NCBI RefSeq assembly: GCF_900091595.1
Contig: NZ_FMCW01000027.1
Span: 62,001-126,000, forward strand
Direction of reading: 5' to 3'
Origin: Micromonospora haikouensis
GTDB lineage: Bacteria > Actinomycetota > Actinomycetes > Mycobacteriales > Micromonosporaceae
DNA length: 64,000 bases
The notes under the pieces are model-generated. The model worked only from the letters and a program-made list of their open reading frames with translations, was not told the origin of the DNA and ran no database searches. The translations under genes and the position numbers were made by a program. Each line of letters opens with the position of its first letter. Positions within the stretch are counted from its first letter, which is position 1. Positions 21,591 to 28,939 of the stretch are shown here, in pieces.

Positions 21591-22616
21591 TCAGCCCCCG
21601 GCGTGCGACTCGTCCGCGCCGGCCACCGCCGCCTGCGGCGCGGCGGCCTCCGGCGTGGCGACGGCGGTGTGCGCGGCGGCGCCGGTGCCGGCCCGCTGCG
21701 CCGTGGCGGACCAGATGTCCGGTTCCAGGTAGATCACCCGGGCGACCGGGACGGCCGCCCGGATCCGCGCCTCGACGGCGTTGATCCCCCGGGCCAGTTC
21801 CTCGGCGCTCTCGCACGCCGGCACCGCGATCTTCGCGGCCACCAGCAGCTCCTCCGGGCCCAGGTAGAGCGTCTTCATGTGGATGATCCGCTCCACCTCC
21901 GGGCCGTCGGTGACGGCCCGCTCGATGGTCGCCACGTCGGTCGCCTCGGCGCCCTCGCCGAGCAGCAGGCTCTTGGTCTCGATCGCCAGGGTGACCGCGA
22001 TGACCACCAACAGGACGCCGATCATCGCCGTGCCGGCCGCGTCCCACATGCCGTTGCCGGTGATCAGGGTCATCCCGACGCCGAACAGGGCGAAGACCAG
22101 ACCGACCAGCGCGCCGAAGTCCTCCAGCAGCACCACCGGTAGCTCGGGGGCCTTGGACCGGCGGATGAACCGCACCCAGGACTGGTTGCCCCGGATGAGG
22201 TTCGACTCCACGATCGCCGTACGGAAGGAGAAGCTCTCCATCACGATCGCCGCCACCAGCACGACGACCGGCACCCACTGCCAGCTCTCGATCGGGTGCG
22301 GGTCGGCCGCCTTGTGCCACGCCTCGTAGAGCGCGAACAGGCCGCCGAGGCTGAACAGCACGATGGCCACGATGAACGCGTAGACGTAGCGCTCCCGGCC
22401 GTACCCGAAGGGGTGCTGCGGGGTGGCCTCGCGCCGGGCCCGCTTGCCACCGAGCAGCAGCAGGCCCTGGTTGCCCGAGTCGGCCACCGAGTGGATCGAC
22501 TCGGCGAGCATCGACGAGGAGCCCGTCAACAGGAACGCGATGAACTTCGTGACCGCGATGCCGACGTTGGCCAGCAGGGCCGCGACGATCGCCTTCGTGC
22601 CGCCGTTGGCGCTCAC
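21591..22616 (-). CDS. Cation diffusion facilitator family transporter
   Basis: A 341-residue CDF-type metal exporter, probably for zinc, manganese or iron. The N-terminal helices contain GSSSMLAESIHSVADSGNQG with the H-x3-D metal site. HPFGYGRERYVYAF follows and then further helices (VPVVVLVAAIVMESFSFRTA, GLVFALFGVGMTLITG). The cytoplasmic C-terminal domain includes VERIIHMKTLYLGPEELLVA. The last 30 residues are A-rich. The GTG at 22616 was preferred; the frame is open to 22640. It is embedded in the mannose block, as in other actinobacteria. Confidence 0.88.
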   Translation of the reverse strand: MSANGGTKAIVAALLANVGIAVTKFIAFLLTGSSSMLAESIHSVADSGNQGLLLLGGKRARREATPQHPFGYGRERYVYAFIVAIVLFSLGGLFALYEAWHKAADPHPIESWQWVPVVVLVAAIVMESFSFRTAIVESNLIRGNQSWVRFIRRSKAPELPVVLLEDFGALVGLVFALFGVGMTLITGNGMWDAAGTAMIGVLLVVIAVTLAIETKSLLLGEGAEATDVATIERAVTDGPEVERIIHMKTLYLGPEELLVAAKIAVPACESAEELARGINAVEARIRAAVPVARVIYLEPDIWSATAQRAGTGAAAHTAVATPEAAAPQAAVAGADESHAGG

Positions 22617-22644
22617 CGCTGTCCCCGTTCGATGCCGCACGTGC

Positions 22645-23838
22645 TCACTGGTTTGCCAGCTCCTTCATCTCGGTGATGGCCGGAACCGCCATCGGGTCCA
22701 GCCCGTGTGCCAGGGCGAGGTAGACGGAGGCGAAGTCGGGCACCGCCACCAGCGAGGCGAGCCGCTCCAGCGCGGAGCCGCCCTCGGCCGTCACCACGTC
22801 GCAGCGGACCCCGCGCCGCTCGGCGAGCGTCTGCACGGCGTCAGCCCGGCGCTCCTCGACCGCCAGCGGCTCGTCGGCGTCGTCCTCGGCGTTGAGCCCG
22901 CCGTCGCGCAGCAGCACCAGCCGCAGCCGGGTGCCGTCGCCGTCGGACTCGCCCGGGTCGGCGAAGATGTCCCGCTCCCCCTCGGCCAGCCCACCGAACA
23001 CGCCGTCGAGCAGGCCGACGCGGCCCCGGCCGGCCTCGCCGAGCGCCCCGCTGACCACCGGGTAGCGGGCGTTGGCCGACAGGGTGTCGCCGAACCGGCG
23101 GGCCGCGACGGTCGCCAGCGGCGACGAGCCCCAGACGATCGGCACCGAGCCGGCCAGCCCCAGGGCCAGCGACTTCGCCGGGTTGACGAACGACTCGGCC
23201 GTGGGACGGCAGCGGTCGGCGTCGGCGTCGAGCCGCGCCGCCGTCTCCGCGAGATCCGCCTCGTTGACCTTCACGAGCCCGAGCGTACGGGCGGCGAGCA
23301 GAACCGGCACGGTGAGCGCCCACAGGCTGGCCCGGGCCGGGGCGCGGCGGGGCACCGGGATGAACGGCGCCCGGGCCCGCTCGGCCACCGACTGCAACTG
23401 CGAGTCGGGCGCGCCGACGGCGACCAGGCGGGCCCCCCGACGGTGGGCGGCCTCGGCCGCGCCGAGCGCCTCGGGGCTGCGGCCGGAGGCGCTGACCGCG
23501 ATCACCACGTCGGCCGCGCCCACCCAGCCGGGCACACCGGCGCTGCGGTGCGGGATGACCGGCACCGGGCAGCGCGGCCCGGCGACCGTGGCCAGCACGT
23601 CCCCGGTACGCCCGGCGGTGCCGATGCCGGCGATGACGACCGCCCGGGGGCGGCCCTCGTCGGCGAGCACGGTGAGGTTGGCCTCGGCCGCCAGAGCGGC
23701 GGACTCCCGCACCTGCGCCCCGGCCGAGGCCATGAACCGCAGCATGCCGCCCGGGTCGTGCTCGGCGAGGGCGTCCGGGTTGTCCAGCAGGGCCTCGTCG
23801 GCGTGCCGGTGCCCGCTGACACCGGCCGTCCCCTCCAT
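22645..23838 (-). CDS. SIS-domain phosphosugar isomerase (PGI/PMI-type)
   Basis: A 397-residue protein of the bifunctional phosphoglucose/phosphomannose isomerase family. The first SIS domain carries AVVIAGIGTAGRTGDVLATV and ADVVIAVSASGRSPEAL; the second carries PIVWGSSPLATVAARRFGDT. The C-terminal VYLALAHGLDPMAVPAI segment is characteristic. The ATG at 23838 overlaps the Trm112-like stop by one base (TGATG). It corresponds to the Rv3256c position between manA and manB in mycobacteria. Substrate specificity is not provable from sequence. Confidence 0.83.
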   Translation of the reverse strand: MEGTAGVSGHRHADEALLDNPDALAEHDPGGMLRFMASAGAQVRESAALAAEANLTVLADEGRPRAVVIAGIGTAGRTGDVLATVAGPRCPVPVIPHRSAGVPGWVGAADVVIAVSASGRSPEALGAAEAAHRRGARLVAVGAPDSQLQSVAERARAPFIPVPRRAPARASLWALTVPVLLAARTLGLVKVNEADLAETAARLDADADRCRPTAESFVNPAKSLALGLAGSVPIVWGSSPLATVAARRFGDTLSANARYPVVSGALGEAGRGRVGLLDGVFGGLAEGERDIFADPGESDGDGTRLRLVLLRDGGLNAEDDADEPLAVEERRADAVQTLAERRGVRCDVVTAEGGSALERLASLVAVPDFASVYLALAHGLDPMAVPAITEMKELANQ

Positions 23839-24023
23839 CACGACTGCTGCGCGGGTCCGCCGCGCGCCTCGTCGAGCAGCAGCACCGGCACGTCGTCGCG
23901 CACCTCGAAGATCCGCCCGCACTCGGTGCAGGTCAGCGTCTGTGCCCCCGCGTCGTAGTCGAGGGGGGCGTGGTGTGTGTCCGGACAGGCGAGGATCTCG
24001 AGCAACTGCGGGTCCAGGGCCAT
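23838..24023 (-). CDS. Trm112-family small zinc-ribbon protein
   Basis: A 61-residue protein: LDPQLLEILACPDTHHAPL, then TLTCTECGRIFEVRDDVPVL. The Cys residues in ACPD and CTEC suggest a small zinc ribbon (the first pair is incomplete). The Trm112 family acts as an activating subunit of methyltransferases; members encoded next to sugar isomerase genes have no defined partner. Coupled by a one-base overlap to the SIS gene. Confidence 0.85.
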   Translation of the reverse strand: MALDPQLLEILACPDTHHAPLDYDAGAQTLTCTECGRIFEVRDDVPVLLLDEARGGPAQQS

Positions 24024-24085
24024 GGTGCGGCTCCTTCCACGGGTGCGTAGGCGGCGGTCGGCGGTGCCGGCCGGCGCAGGGGATC

Positions 24086-25471
24086 TTATCGGCGAACCCG
24101 GTCGAGCACCTCGTCGCGGAGGGAGATCATCCGTTCCTCGGTCGGTGCCTCGACGTTCAGCCGCAGCAGCGGCTCGGTGTTGCTGGCGCGCAGGTTGAAC
24201 CAGGCGCCGTCGGGGAAGCTCAGGGTCAGCCCGTCCAGCTCGTCGACCGCCGCCTGCGGGTACGCGGCCCGCACCTGCGCGATGCTCGCCGCCTGGTCGG
24301 CCACCGTGGAGTTGATCTCGCCGGAGGCGACGTAGCGCTCGTACTCGCGGGCCAGCTCGGACAGGGGCAGGGCCTGCCCGCCGAGCGCCGCGAGCGCGTG
24401 CATGGCGGCCAGCATGCCGGTGTCGGCGAACCAGAACTCGCGGAAGTAGTAGTGGGCGGAGTGCTCGCCGCCGAAGACGGCGTTGGTGCGGGCCATCTCG
24501 GCCTTGATGAAGGAGTGGCCGACCCGGGTCACCACCGGCTCGCCGCCGTGCTCGCGGATGATCTCCGGCACCGCGCGCGAGGTGATCGGGTTGTGGATCA
24601 CCGTGGAGCCGGGGTGCTTGGCCAGCTCGCGGACCGCCACCAGGGCGGTGATCGCCGACGGGGAGACCGGCTCGCCGCGCTCGTCGACCACGAAGCAGCG
24701 GTCGGCGTCACCGTCGAACGCCAGCCCCAGGTCGGCGTCGTGCTCGCGGACGGCCCGCTGGAGGTCGACCAGGTTGGCCGGGTCCAGCGGGTTGGCCTCG
24801 TGGTTGGGGAAGGTGCCGTCCAGCTCGAAGTAGAGCGGCACGATCTCCAGCGGCAGCGCGGGCAGCACGGCGTCGCCGAGCACGCTCGGCACCGTCCAGC
24901 CGCCCATCCCGTTGCCCGCGTCGACCACGACCTTCAGCGGCCGGATGCCGGACAGGTCGACCAGCTTGCGCAGGTGGGCCGCGTACTCCGGGCGCAGGTC
25001 GCGCCGCTGCGTCGGCCGCGTCGGCGCGCCGGCCGGACGGACGGCCCCGGAGTCGAGCAGGGCCTGCGCCCGGTCCCGGATCTCGGCCAGCCCGCTGTCC
25101 TGGCCGATCGGGCGGGCGCCGGCCCGGCACATCTTGATGCCGTTGTACTGCGCCGGGTTGTGGCTGGCGGTGAACATCGCCCCGGGCAGGCCGAGGGTGC
25201 CGGAGGCGTAGTAGAGCATGTCGGTGGAGGCGAGCCCCAGCTCGATCACCGAGCGCCCCTCGGCCCGGACGCCCGCGGCGAACGCCTCCGCCAGGCCCGG
25301 CCCGCTGGCCCGCATGTCATGCGCGATCACGACCGCGTCGCCGGGCTCACCGGCGGCGGCGAGCACCTGCCCGAAGGCGGCTCCCAGGGCCTCGGCGACC
25401 CGTTCGTCCCATTGGTCCGGCACCGTCCCACGGACGTCGTACGCCTTCACGATCCGGGACAGATCAGACAC
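24086..25471 (-). CDS. manB: Phosphomannomutase/phosphoglucomutase
   Basis: A 461-residue alpha-D-phosphohexomutase. The phosphoserine loop MFTASHNPAQYNG puts the active Ser at residue 103. The Mg-binding loop is AFDGDADRCFV, the sugar-binding loop GGEHSAHYYF, and the phosphate-binding end RASNTEPLLRLNVE. It converts mannose-6-P to mannose-1-P for GDP-mannose. The GTG at 25471 follows AAGGAG. Start of the mannose block. Confidence 0.93.
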   Translation of the reverse strand: MSDLSRIVKAYDVRGTVPDQWDERVAEALGAAFGQVLAAAGEPGDAVVIAHDMRASGPGLAEAFAAGVRAEGRSVIELGLASTDMLYYASGTLGLPGAMFTASHNPAQYNGIKMCRAGARPIGQDSGLAEIRDRAQALLDSGAVRPAGAPTRPTQRRDLRPEYAAHLRKLVDLSGIRPLKVVVDAGNGMGGWTVPSVLGDAVLPALPLEIVPLYFELDGTFPNHEANPLDPANLVDLQRAVREHDADLGLAFDGDADRCFVVDERGEPVSPSAITALVAVRELAKHPGSTVIHNPITSRAVPEIIREHGGEPVVTRVGHSFIKAEMARTNAVFGGEHSAHYYFREFWFADTGMLAAMHALAALGGQALPLSELAREYERYVASGEINSTVADQAASIAQVRAAYPQAAVDELDGLTLSFPDGAWFNLRASNTEPLLRLNVEAPTEERMISLRDEVLDRVRR

Positions 25472-25539
25472 GCGCTTCGCTCCTTCGCCGCAGGTCGCCA
25501 ACGGCCTGAGCGTATCGGAGCACCGGGGGGCCGCCGGCC

Positions 25540-26628
25540 TCAGCCGGGCAGGCGCGGCATGATCGTCGTCGCGTCGCCCCCACCGGCGGGCGCGGGCGGC
25601 TCGCCGGGCCCCGACCCGCCACCGCCGCCGGGCTGCGTCGCGCCGCCGCCGTAGACCCCGCCGCTGGGCGGCGGAGCGGCCGACGGACCGGGGCGGGCGC
25701 CGTAGATCCCGCCGGACGGTGGCGCGGCCGGCCGGCCGTACACCCCGGGGGTCGGCGGCGTCCGGCCCGGCGCGGGCGTCGCGGGCGTCGCCGACCGGTA
25801 GGTGGTGCCGCCGGGGTTGCGCGGCAGCGGGACGCCGGGGACGGCGTCGGCGGCCGACTCCCGGTCGGCCCGCGACCGGCGCACCAGCAGCACGATCAGG
25901 CCGACGCCCAGCACGACCAGGCCGACGCCGAAGAGCATGATCCAGGACAGCCCGCCGGAGCCCTCCTCGGCCGCGGCCACGGTGCCGGCCCCGGCGGCCC
26001 CGGCGGCGACGGCGGCCAGGGTCGGCTCCCCGGCGGTCGGCGCGTTGGTCGTGGGCTCCGCCGTCGGGCTCGGGCTCGGCGACCGCGACGGGCTGCGGCT
26101 CGGGGTGGGCGACGGCTTCACCGCCTGCGGCCCGACCACCCGGGACGCGACGGCCCCCCGGCCGATGGCCCGGCCCCGCCCGTCGACCGCCTCGCCGACC
26201 ACCGTGAGCCGGCCGCCCGGCGCCCCCGCCGCGAAGGTCAGCCGGTAGCGCATGGTGACGCCCTTGCCCTTGCACAGGGTCGGGTTCGTCGGGGCGGACC
26301 GGCCCGTGGCGACCGTTCCCCCACCGCCGGAGACCGGCACCGGGACCCAGCGGCCCCCGAGGCTCACCTGCGCGGTGACCTGGTTGGCGGCGAGGCCGGC
26401 GAGGCTCAGGCCCAGCCCGGTGCGCAGCACCACGCAGCCCTCGGTGCGCTTGCGCACCTCGACGTTGACCGCGCCGGGCGAGCCGCCCGGCCGGAAGCTG
26501 TCGGTGGCGCGCACCCGCACCGAGTCACCCTCGGCCAGGGCCGGCGACGCCCCGGCGGACACCAGGCCGCCCAGCATCACGCAGACCGCCGCGAGCCGCG
26601 TCGCGTGCCGACGTAGCGCCATGATCAC
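25540..26628 (-). CDS. Secreted, C-terminally anchored protein with P/G/Y-rich cytoplasmic tail
   Basis: A 362-residue protein. The signal peptide (RLAAVCVMLGGLVSAGASPALA) is followed by a conserved-looking extracellular beta domain (about 33-165) with two cysteines (GCVVL and TLCKGKG). A P/S-rich linker of SPSRSPSPS type and a TM helix follow (SWIMLFGVGLVVLGVGLIVL, about 230-250). The basic stop-transfer is RRSRADRE. The cytoplasmic tail is about 100 residues with GVYG/GIYG repeats. The GTG at 26628 follows GGGAGA. Function unknown; the layout suggests a surface protein talking to the cytoplasm. Confidence 0.75.
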   Translation of the reverse strand: MIMALRRHATRLAAVCVMLGGLVSAGASPALAEGDSVRVRATDSFRPGGSPGAVNVEVRKRTEGCVVLRTGLGLSLAGLAANQVTAQVSLGGRWVPVPVSGGGGTVATGRSAPTNPTLCKGKGVTMRYRLTFAAGAPGGRLTVVGEAVDGRGRAIGRGAVASRVVGPQAVKPSPTPSRSPSRSPSPSPTAEPTTNAPTAGEPTLAAVAAGAAGAGTVAAAEEGSGGLSWIMLFGVGLVVLGVGLIVLLVRRSRADRESAADAVPGVPLPRNPGGTTYRSATPATPAPGRTPPTPGVYGRPAAPPSGGIYGARPGPSAAPPPSGGVYGGGATQPGGGGGSGPGEPPAPAGGGDATTIMPRLPG

Positions 26629-26726
26629 CGCCGTTTCTCCCTTCCGGGTCCGCGGGTCAGGTTACTACCGGTCGCCGATCGCGGCTCGGCGCGGAAAGGA
26701 GGGGCCCCTTGTTAACGCCTGCGGTA

Positions 26727-26744
26727 GAGAAGGGTCCCCTTCTC
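26727..26744. repeat. Palindromic element GAGAAGGG/CCCTTCTC after nfi
   Basis: GAGAAGGG (26727-26734) and CCCTTCTC (26737-26744) form a perfect inverted repeat; the last bases overlap the nfi stop codon. A related half, AAGGAGGGGCCCCTTGTTAACG, starts near 26696. I recall closely similar AAGGGGCCCCTT...GTTAAC elements scattered between Micromonospora genes, so this may be one copy of a dispersed repeat doubling as a terminator. Confidence 0.45.
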
Positions 26745-27429
26745 ACACCCCGCTGCGGCCCGCGAGCGCGGCGCGGCAGAGCCGGTCGGCGGTGCGGGTG
26801 GTCTCCGGCAGCCGGTAGCTCGGCGTCAGCGCGAGCACCCGGGCGCACGCGTTCTCCAGTCCCATCCGGTGCCCGACGCTCACGAAGACCGGCTTCACGC
26901 CGTCCCGTGTGCGCAGCACCCGGCCCACCACCTCCCCGCCGTCGCACAGCGGAGACCAGGCGCCCCGCGCCCCGGCCGGCGGCTCCCACCGGCCCACCAG
27001 CGGCGTCTTACCGACCCCGATCGCCGGCAGGCCGGTCACCACGCCCAGGTGGCAGGCGAGCCCGAACCGGCGCGGATGGGCCAGCCCGTGCCCGTCGCAG
27101 ACCAGCAGCTCCGGGCGGACGGTCAGCAGTTCCAACGCCGCCAGCAGGGCGGGCAGCTCCCGGAAGGCGAACAGCCCGGGGACGTACGGGAAGGCCGGCC
27201 GGCCCACACTCACCGCCTGGTCCACCACGGCCAGCGTCCGGGCGTCCAGCACGGTGACGGCCGCCGCGAGCCGGTCGCCGCTCTCGGCGTACGCGACGTC
27301 GAGGCCGGCCACCGTCGCGGGCGCGGCGGGCCCCGGCCCGGTCAGGTCCACGAGCGGGCGCAGCCGGTCCTGCACGGCGAGCGCCTCGGCCTCGGTCCGG
27401 GGCGGCGGGGCGGCGACCGGGGTGTCCAC
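26743..27429 (-). CDS. nfi: Deoxyinosine 3' endonuclease (endonuclease V)
   Basis: A 228-residue endonuclease V, which nicks DNA near deaminated adenine (inosine). Motifs include [20 protein letters not shown] with the catalytic Asp, [33 protein letters not shown] and [13 protein letters not shown]. Length matches the family. The GTG start at 27429 gives [20 protein letters not shown], with a weak ribosome site; the frame continues open upstream without homology. It is a single gene reading away from the divergent gene at 27587. Confidence 0.92.
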   Translation of the reverse strand: MDTPVAAPPPRTEAEALAVQDRLRPLVDLTGPGPAAPATVAGLDVAYAESGDRLAAAVTVLDARTLAVVDQAVSVGRPAFPYVPGLFAFRELPALLAALELLTVRPELLVCDGHGLAHPRRFGLACHLGVVTGLPAIGVGKTPLVGRWEPPAGARGAWSPLCDGGEVVGRVLRTRDGVKPVFVSVGHRMGLENACARVLALTPSYRLPETTRTADRLCRAALAGRSGV

Positions 27430-27586
27430 CCGGTGATCGTAGGCGGCGCCCCACGCCCCCGGCGCGTCGTGCCGCCGGGGCGCCGCCGCGGCGACACACC
27501 CGTCCGGTCCAGACCGCTGTTTCGCACACCTGTCGGGTAATTTCTTCTGGTCCGACAACCGGTCACCGACAGGAGAAGCTCCGCGC

Positions 27587-28105
27587 ATGGGCAAGAAGAC
27601 GATCCACGTCTCCGACTTCAGCGGCACCGTTCTGCAGCCGGACGACGAGGTGGTCCGCGTCGTGGTGCTGGAGCACCCCGACCTGGTCGCGGGGCCCGTG
27701 CAGCTGGACGCCACCGCGACGGAGGTGGAGAGCATCGACGACGCGGCCCTGGACGTCGCGGTGGTCGAGATCCACGACCGGCACGGCGGCGGCGAGCCCC
27801 GCCGGGTGGTGCTGACGGCCAGCGAGTTCGACGCGCTGGCCACCGACGTGCCGATGGCCCAGTTGCTGAAAACCGCCGAGCGGGTGCGCCCGCCGAAGGC
27901 CCGCAAGGGTGCCGAGAAGATCGACTACGGCACGATCGAGCACGCCGGCAAGCCGCACCGGGGGCGGGTCACCGAGGAGGAGGCCCGGCTGGTCCGGGAG
28001 CAGCTCGACGAGGTGAACAAGCGGCTCGCCGACGCCGGCATCCGGCAGGTCGACCCGGCCGACCCGGAGCACGCGGCCCGCTACGGCTTCCCCGCCGAAG
28101 ACTGA
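27587..28105 (+). CDS. Conserved actinobacterial protein of unknown function
   Basis: A 172-residue acidic, soluble-looking protein starting [21 protein letters not shown] beta-rich N-terminal half ([35 protein letters not shown]) is followed by a basic linker ([11 protein letters not shown]). The helical C-terminus reads [20 protein letters not shown] and ends with HAARYGF. AGGAGAAGC precedes the ATG. I do not recognise a named family and see no membrane segment or cysteine motif. It stands alone and ends at the hairpin at 28117-28151. Confidence 0.75.
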   Translation: MGKKTIHVSDFSGTVLQPDDEVVRVVVLEHPDLVAGPVQLDATATEVESIDDAALDVAVVEIHDRHGGGEPRRVVLTASEFDALATDVPMAQLLKTAERVRPPKARKGAEKIDYGTIEHAGKPHRGRVTEEEARLVREQLDEVNKRLADAGIRQVDPADPEHAARYGFPAED

Positions 28106-28116
28106 CCCCCGCCGCA

Positions 28117-28151
28117 CGTCGGGCACGCACCCCCGTGGCGCGTGCCCGACG
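28117..28151. terminator. Bidirectional hairpin between 27587 gene and HTH-ClpN gene
   Basis: CGTCGGGCACGC (28117-28128) pairs exactly with GCGTGCCCGACG (28140-28151), loop 11, between convergent genes. Confidence 0.65.
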
Positions 28152-28155
28152 CGGC

Positions 28156-28887
28156 TCAGGCCCGCTTGCGGGTGAGCTCGGCCAGCGCGCCCTCCACGGC
28201 GGACTCCATGGCGTCCTTCTCCAGACCGAGCCCGCCGAGCACGCCGTCGCCGCCCTCCTCCTCCAGCAGGGCGAGCAGGATGTGCTCCGTGCCGACGTAG
28301 TTGTGCCCCATGCGCAGCGCCTCCCGAAACGTCAGTTCCAGGACCTTCTTGGCCCGCGCGTCGAAGGGGACCAGCTCCGGGACCGGGTCGGCCTGCGCCG
28401 GCAGGGTCGCGGTGACGGCCTCCCGGACCCGTTCCAGGGGTACGCCCCGGGCCGCGATCAACGCGGCCGCCAGTCCCTCCGGCTCGGCGAGCAGGCCGAG
28501 CGCGACGTGTCCCGGGGTGATCTCGGCGTTGCCGGCGGCGCGCGCCTCCTCCTGCGAGGCCAGCACCACGTTGCGGGCGCGCGGGGTGAACCGGCCGAAC
28601 CCGGCGCTCGGGTCGAGCGTGGCGGCGGTCTCCGCCTTGGCGGCGGAACGCTTCTGGGCGGCCTGCTTGCTGACCCCCATGCTGCGGCCGATCTCCGTCC
28701 AGGACGCGCCGGAGCGGCGGGCCTGGTCGACGAAGTGGCCGATGAGGTGATCGGCGATGTCGCCGAGGTGGTCGGCGGCCACGACCGCGTCGGCGAGCTG
28801 GTCGAGCACGTCGGGGCGGGCCTTCTTGATCCCCGCGATGAGGTCGTCGAGCCGGACCGAACTGGGAAGCTGGGCGTATTCCGTCAT
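28156..28887 (-). CDS. HTH protein with two Clp N-terminal repeats
   Basis: A 243-residue protein. The N-terminal helical part (1-85) contains the HTH-like SWTEIGRSMGVSKQAAQKRS. The rest (about 95-240) is a double Clp-N fold: FTPRARNVVLASQEEARAAG with EITPGHVALGLLAE, then FDARAKKVLELTFREALRMG with YVGTEHILLALLEEEGGDGV. No AAA+ ATPase domain is attached, so it is not an unfoldase; the Clp-N repeats probably sense a peptide or partner and alter DNA binding. Two perfect palindromes sit at and upstream of its ATG, suggesting autoregulation. It follows the caspase-FtsK gene by 50 bp on the same strand. Confidence 0.85.
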   Translation of the reverse strand: MTEYAQLPSSVRLDDLIAGIKKARPDVLDQLADAVVAADHLGDIADHLIGHFVDQARRSGASWTEIGRSMGVSKQAAQKRSAAKAETAATLDPSAGFGRFTPRARNVVLASQEEARAAGNAEITPGHVALGLLAEPEGLAAALIAARGVPLERVREAVTATLPAQADPVPELVPFDARAKKVLELTFREALRMGHNYVGTEHILLALLEEEGGDGVLGGLGLEKDAMESAVEGALAELTRKRA

Positions 28888-28909
28888 GCGTCAACCATAG
28901 GTTGACGCA
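28887..28909. promoter_or_regulatory. Perfect palindromic operator 1 at the HTH-ClpN start
   Basis: TGCGTCAACC (28887-28896), ATA, GGTTGACGCA (28900-28909): a 10-bp perfect inverted repeat with a 3-base centre. Its left end touches the ATG start, so a bound protein would block transcription or initiation. The core GTCAAC/GTTGAC is shared with operator 2. Confidence 0.7.
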
Positions 28910-28914
28910 CCTCG

Positions 28915-28939
28915 GATCGTCAACCCGAAGTTGACGATC
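28915..28939. promoter_or_regulatory. Perfect palindromic operator 2 upstream of HTH-ClpN
   Basis: GATCGTCAAC (28915-28924), CCGAA, GTTGACGATC (28930-28939): a second 10-bp perfect inverted repeat with a 5-base centre. Its end overlaps the stop codon of the caspase-FtsK gene. Centres of the two palindromes are about 29 bp apart. Confidence 0.7.
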
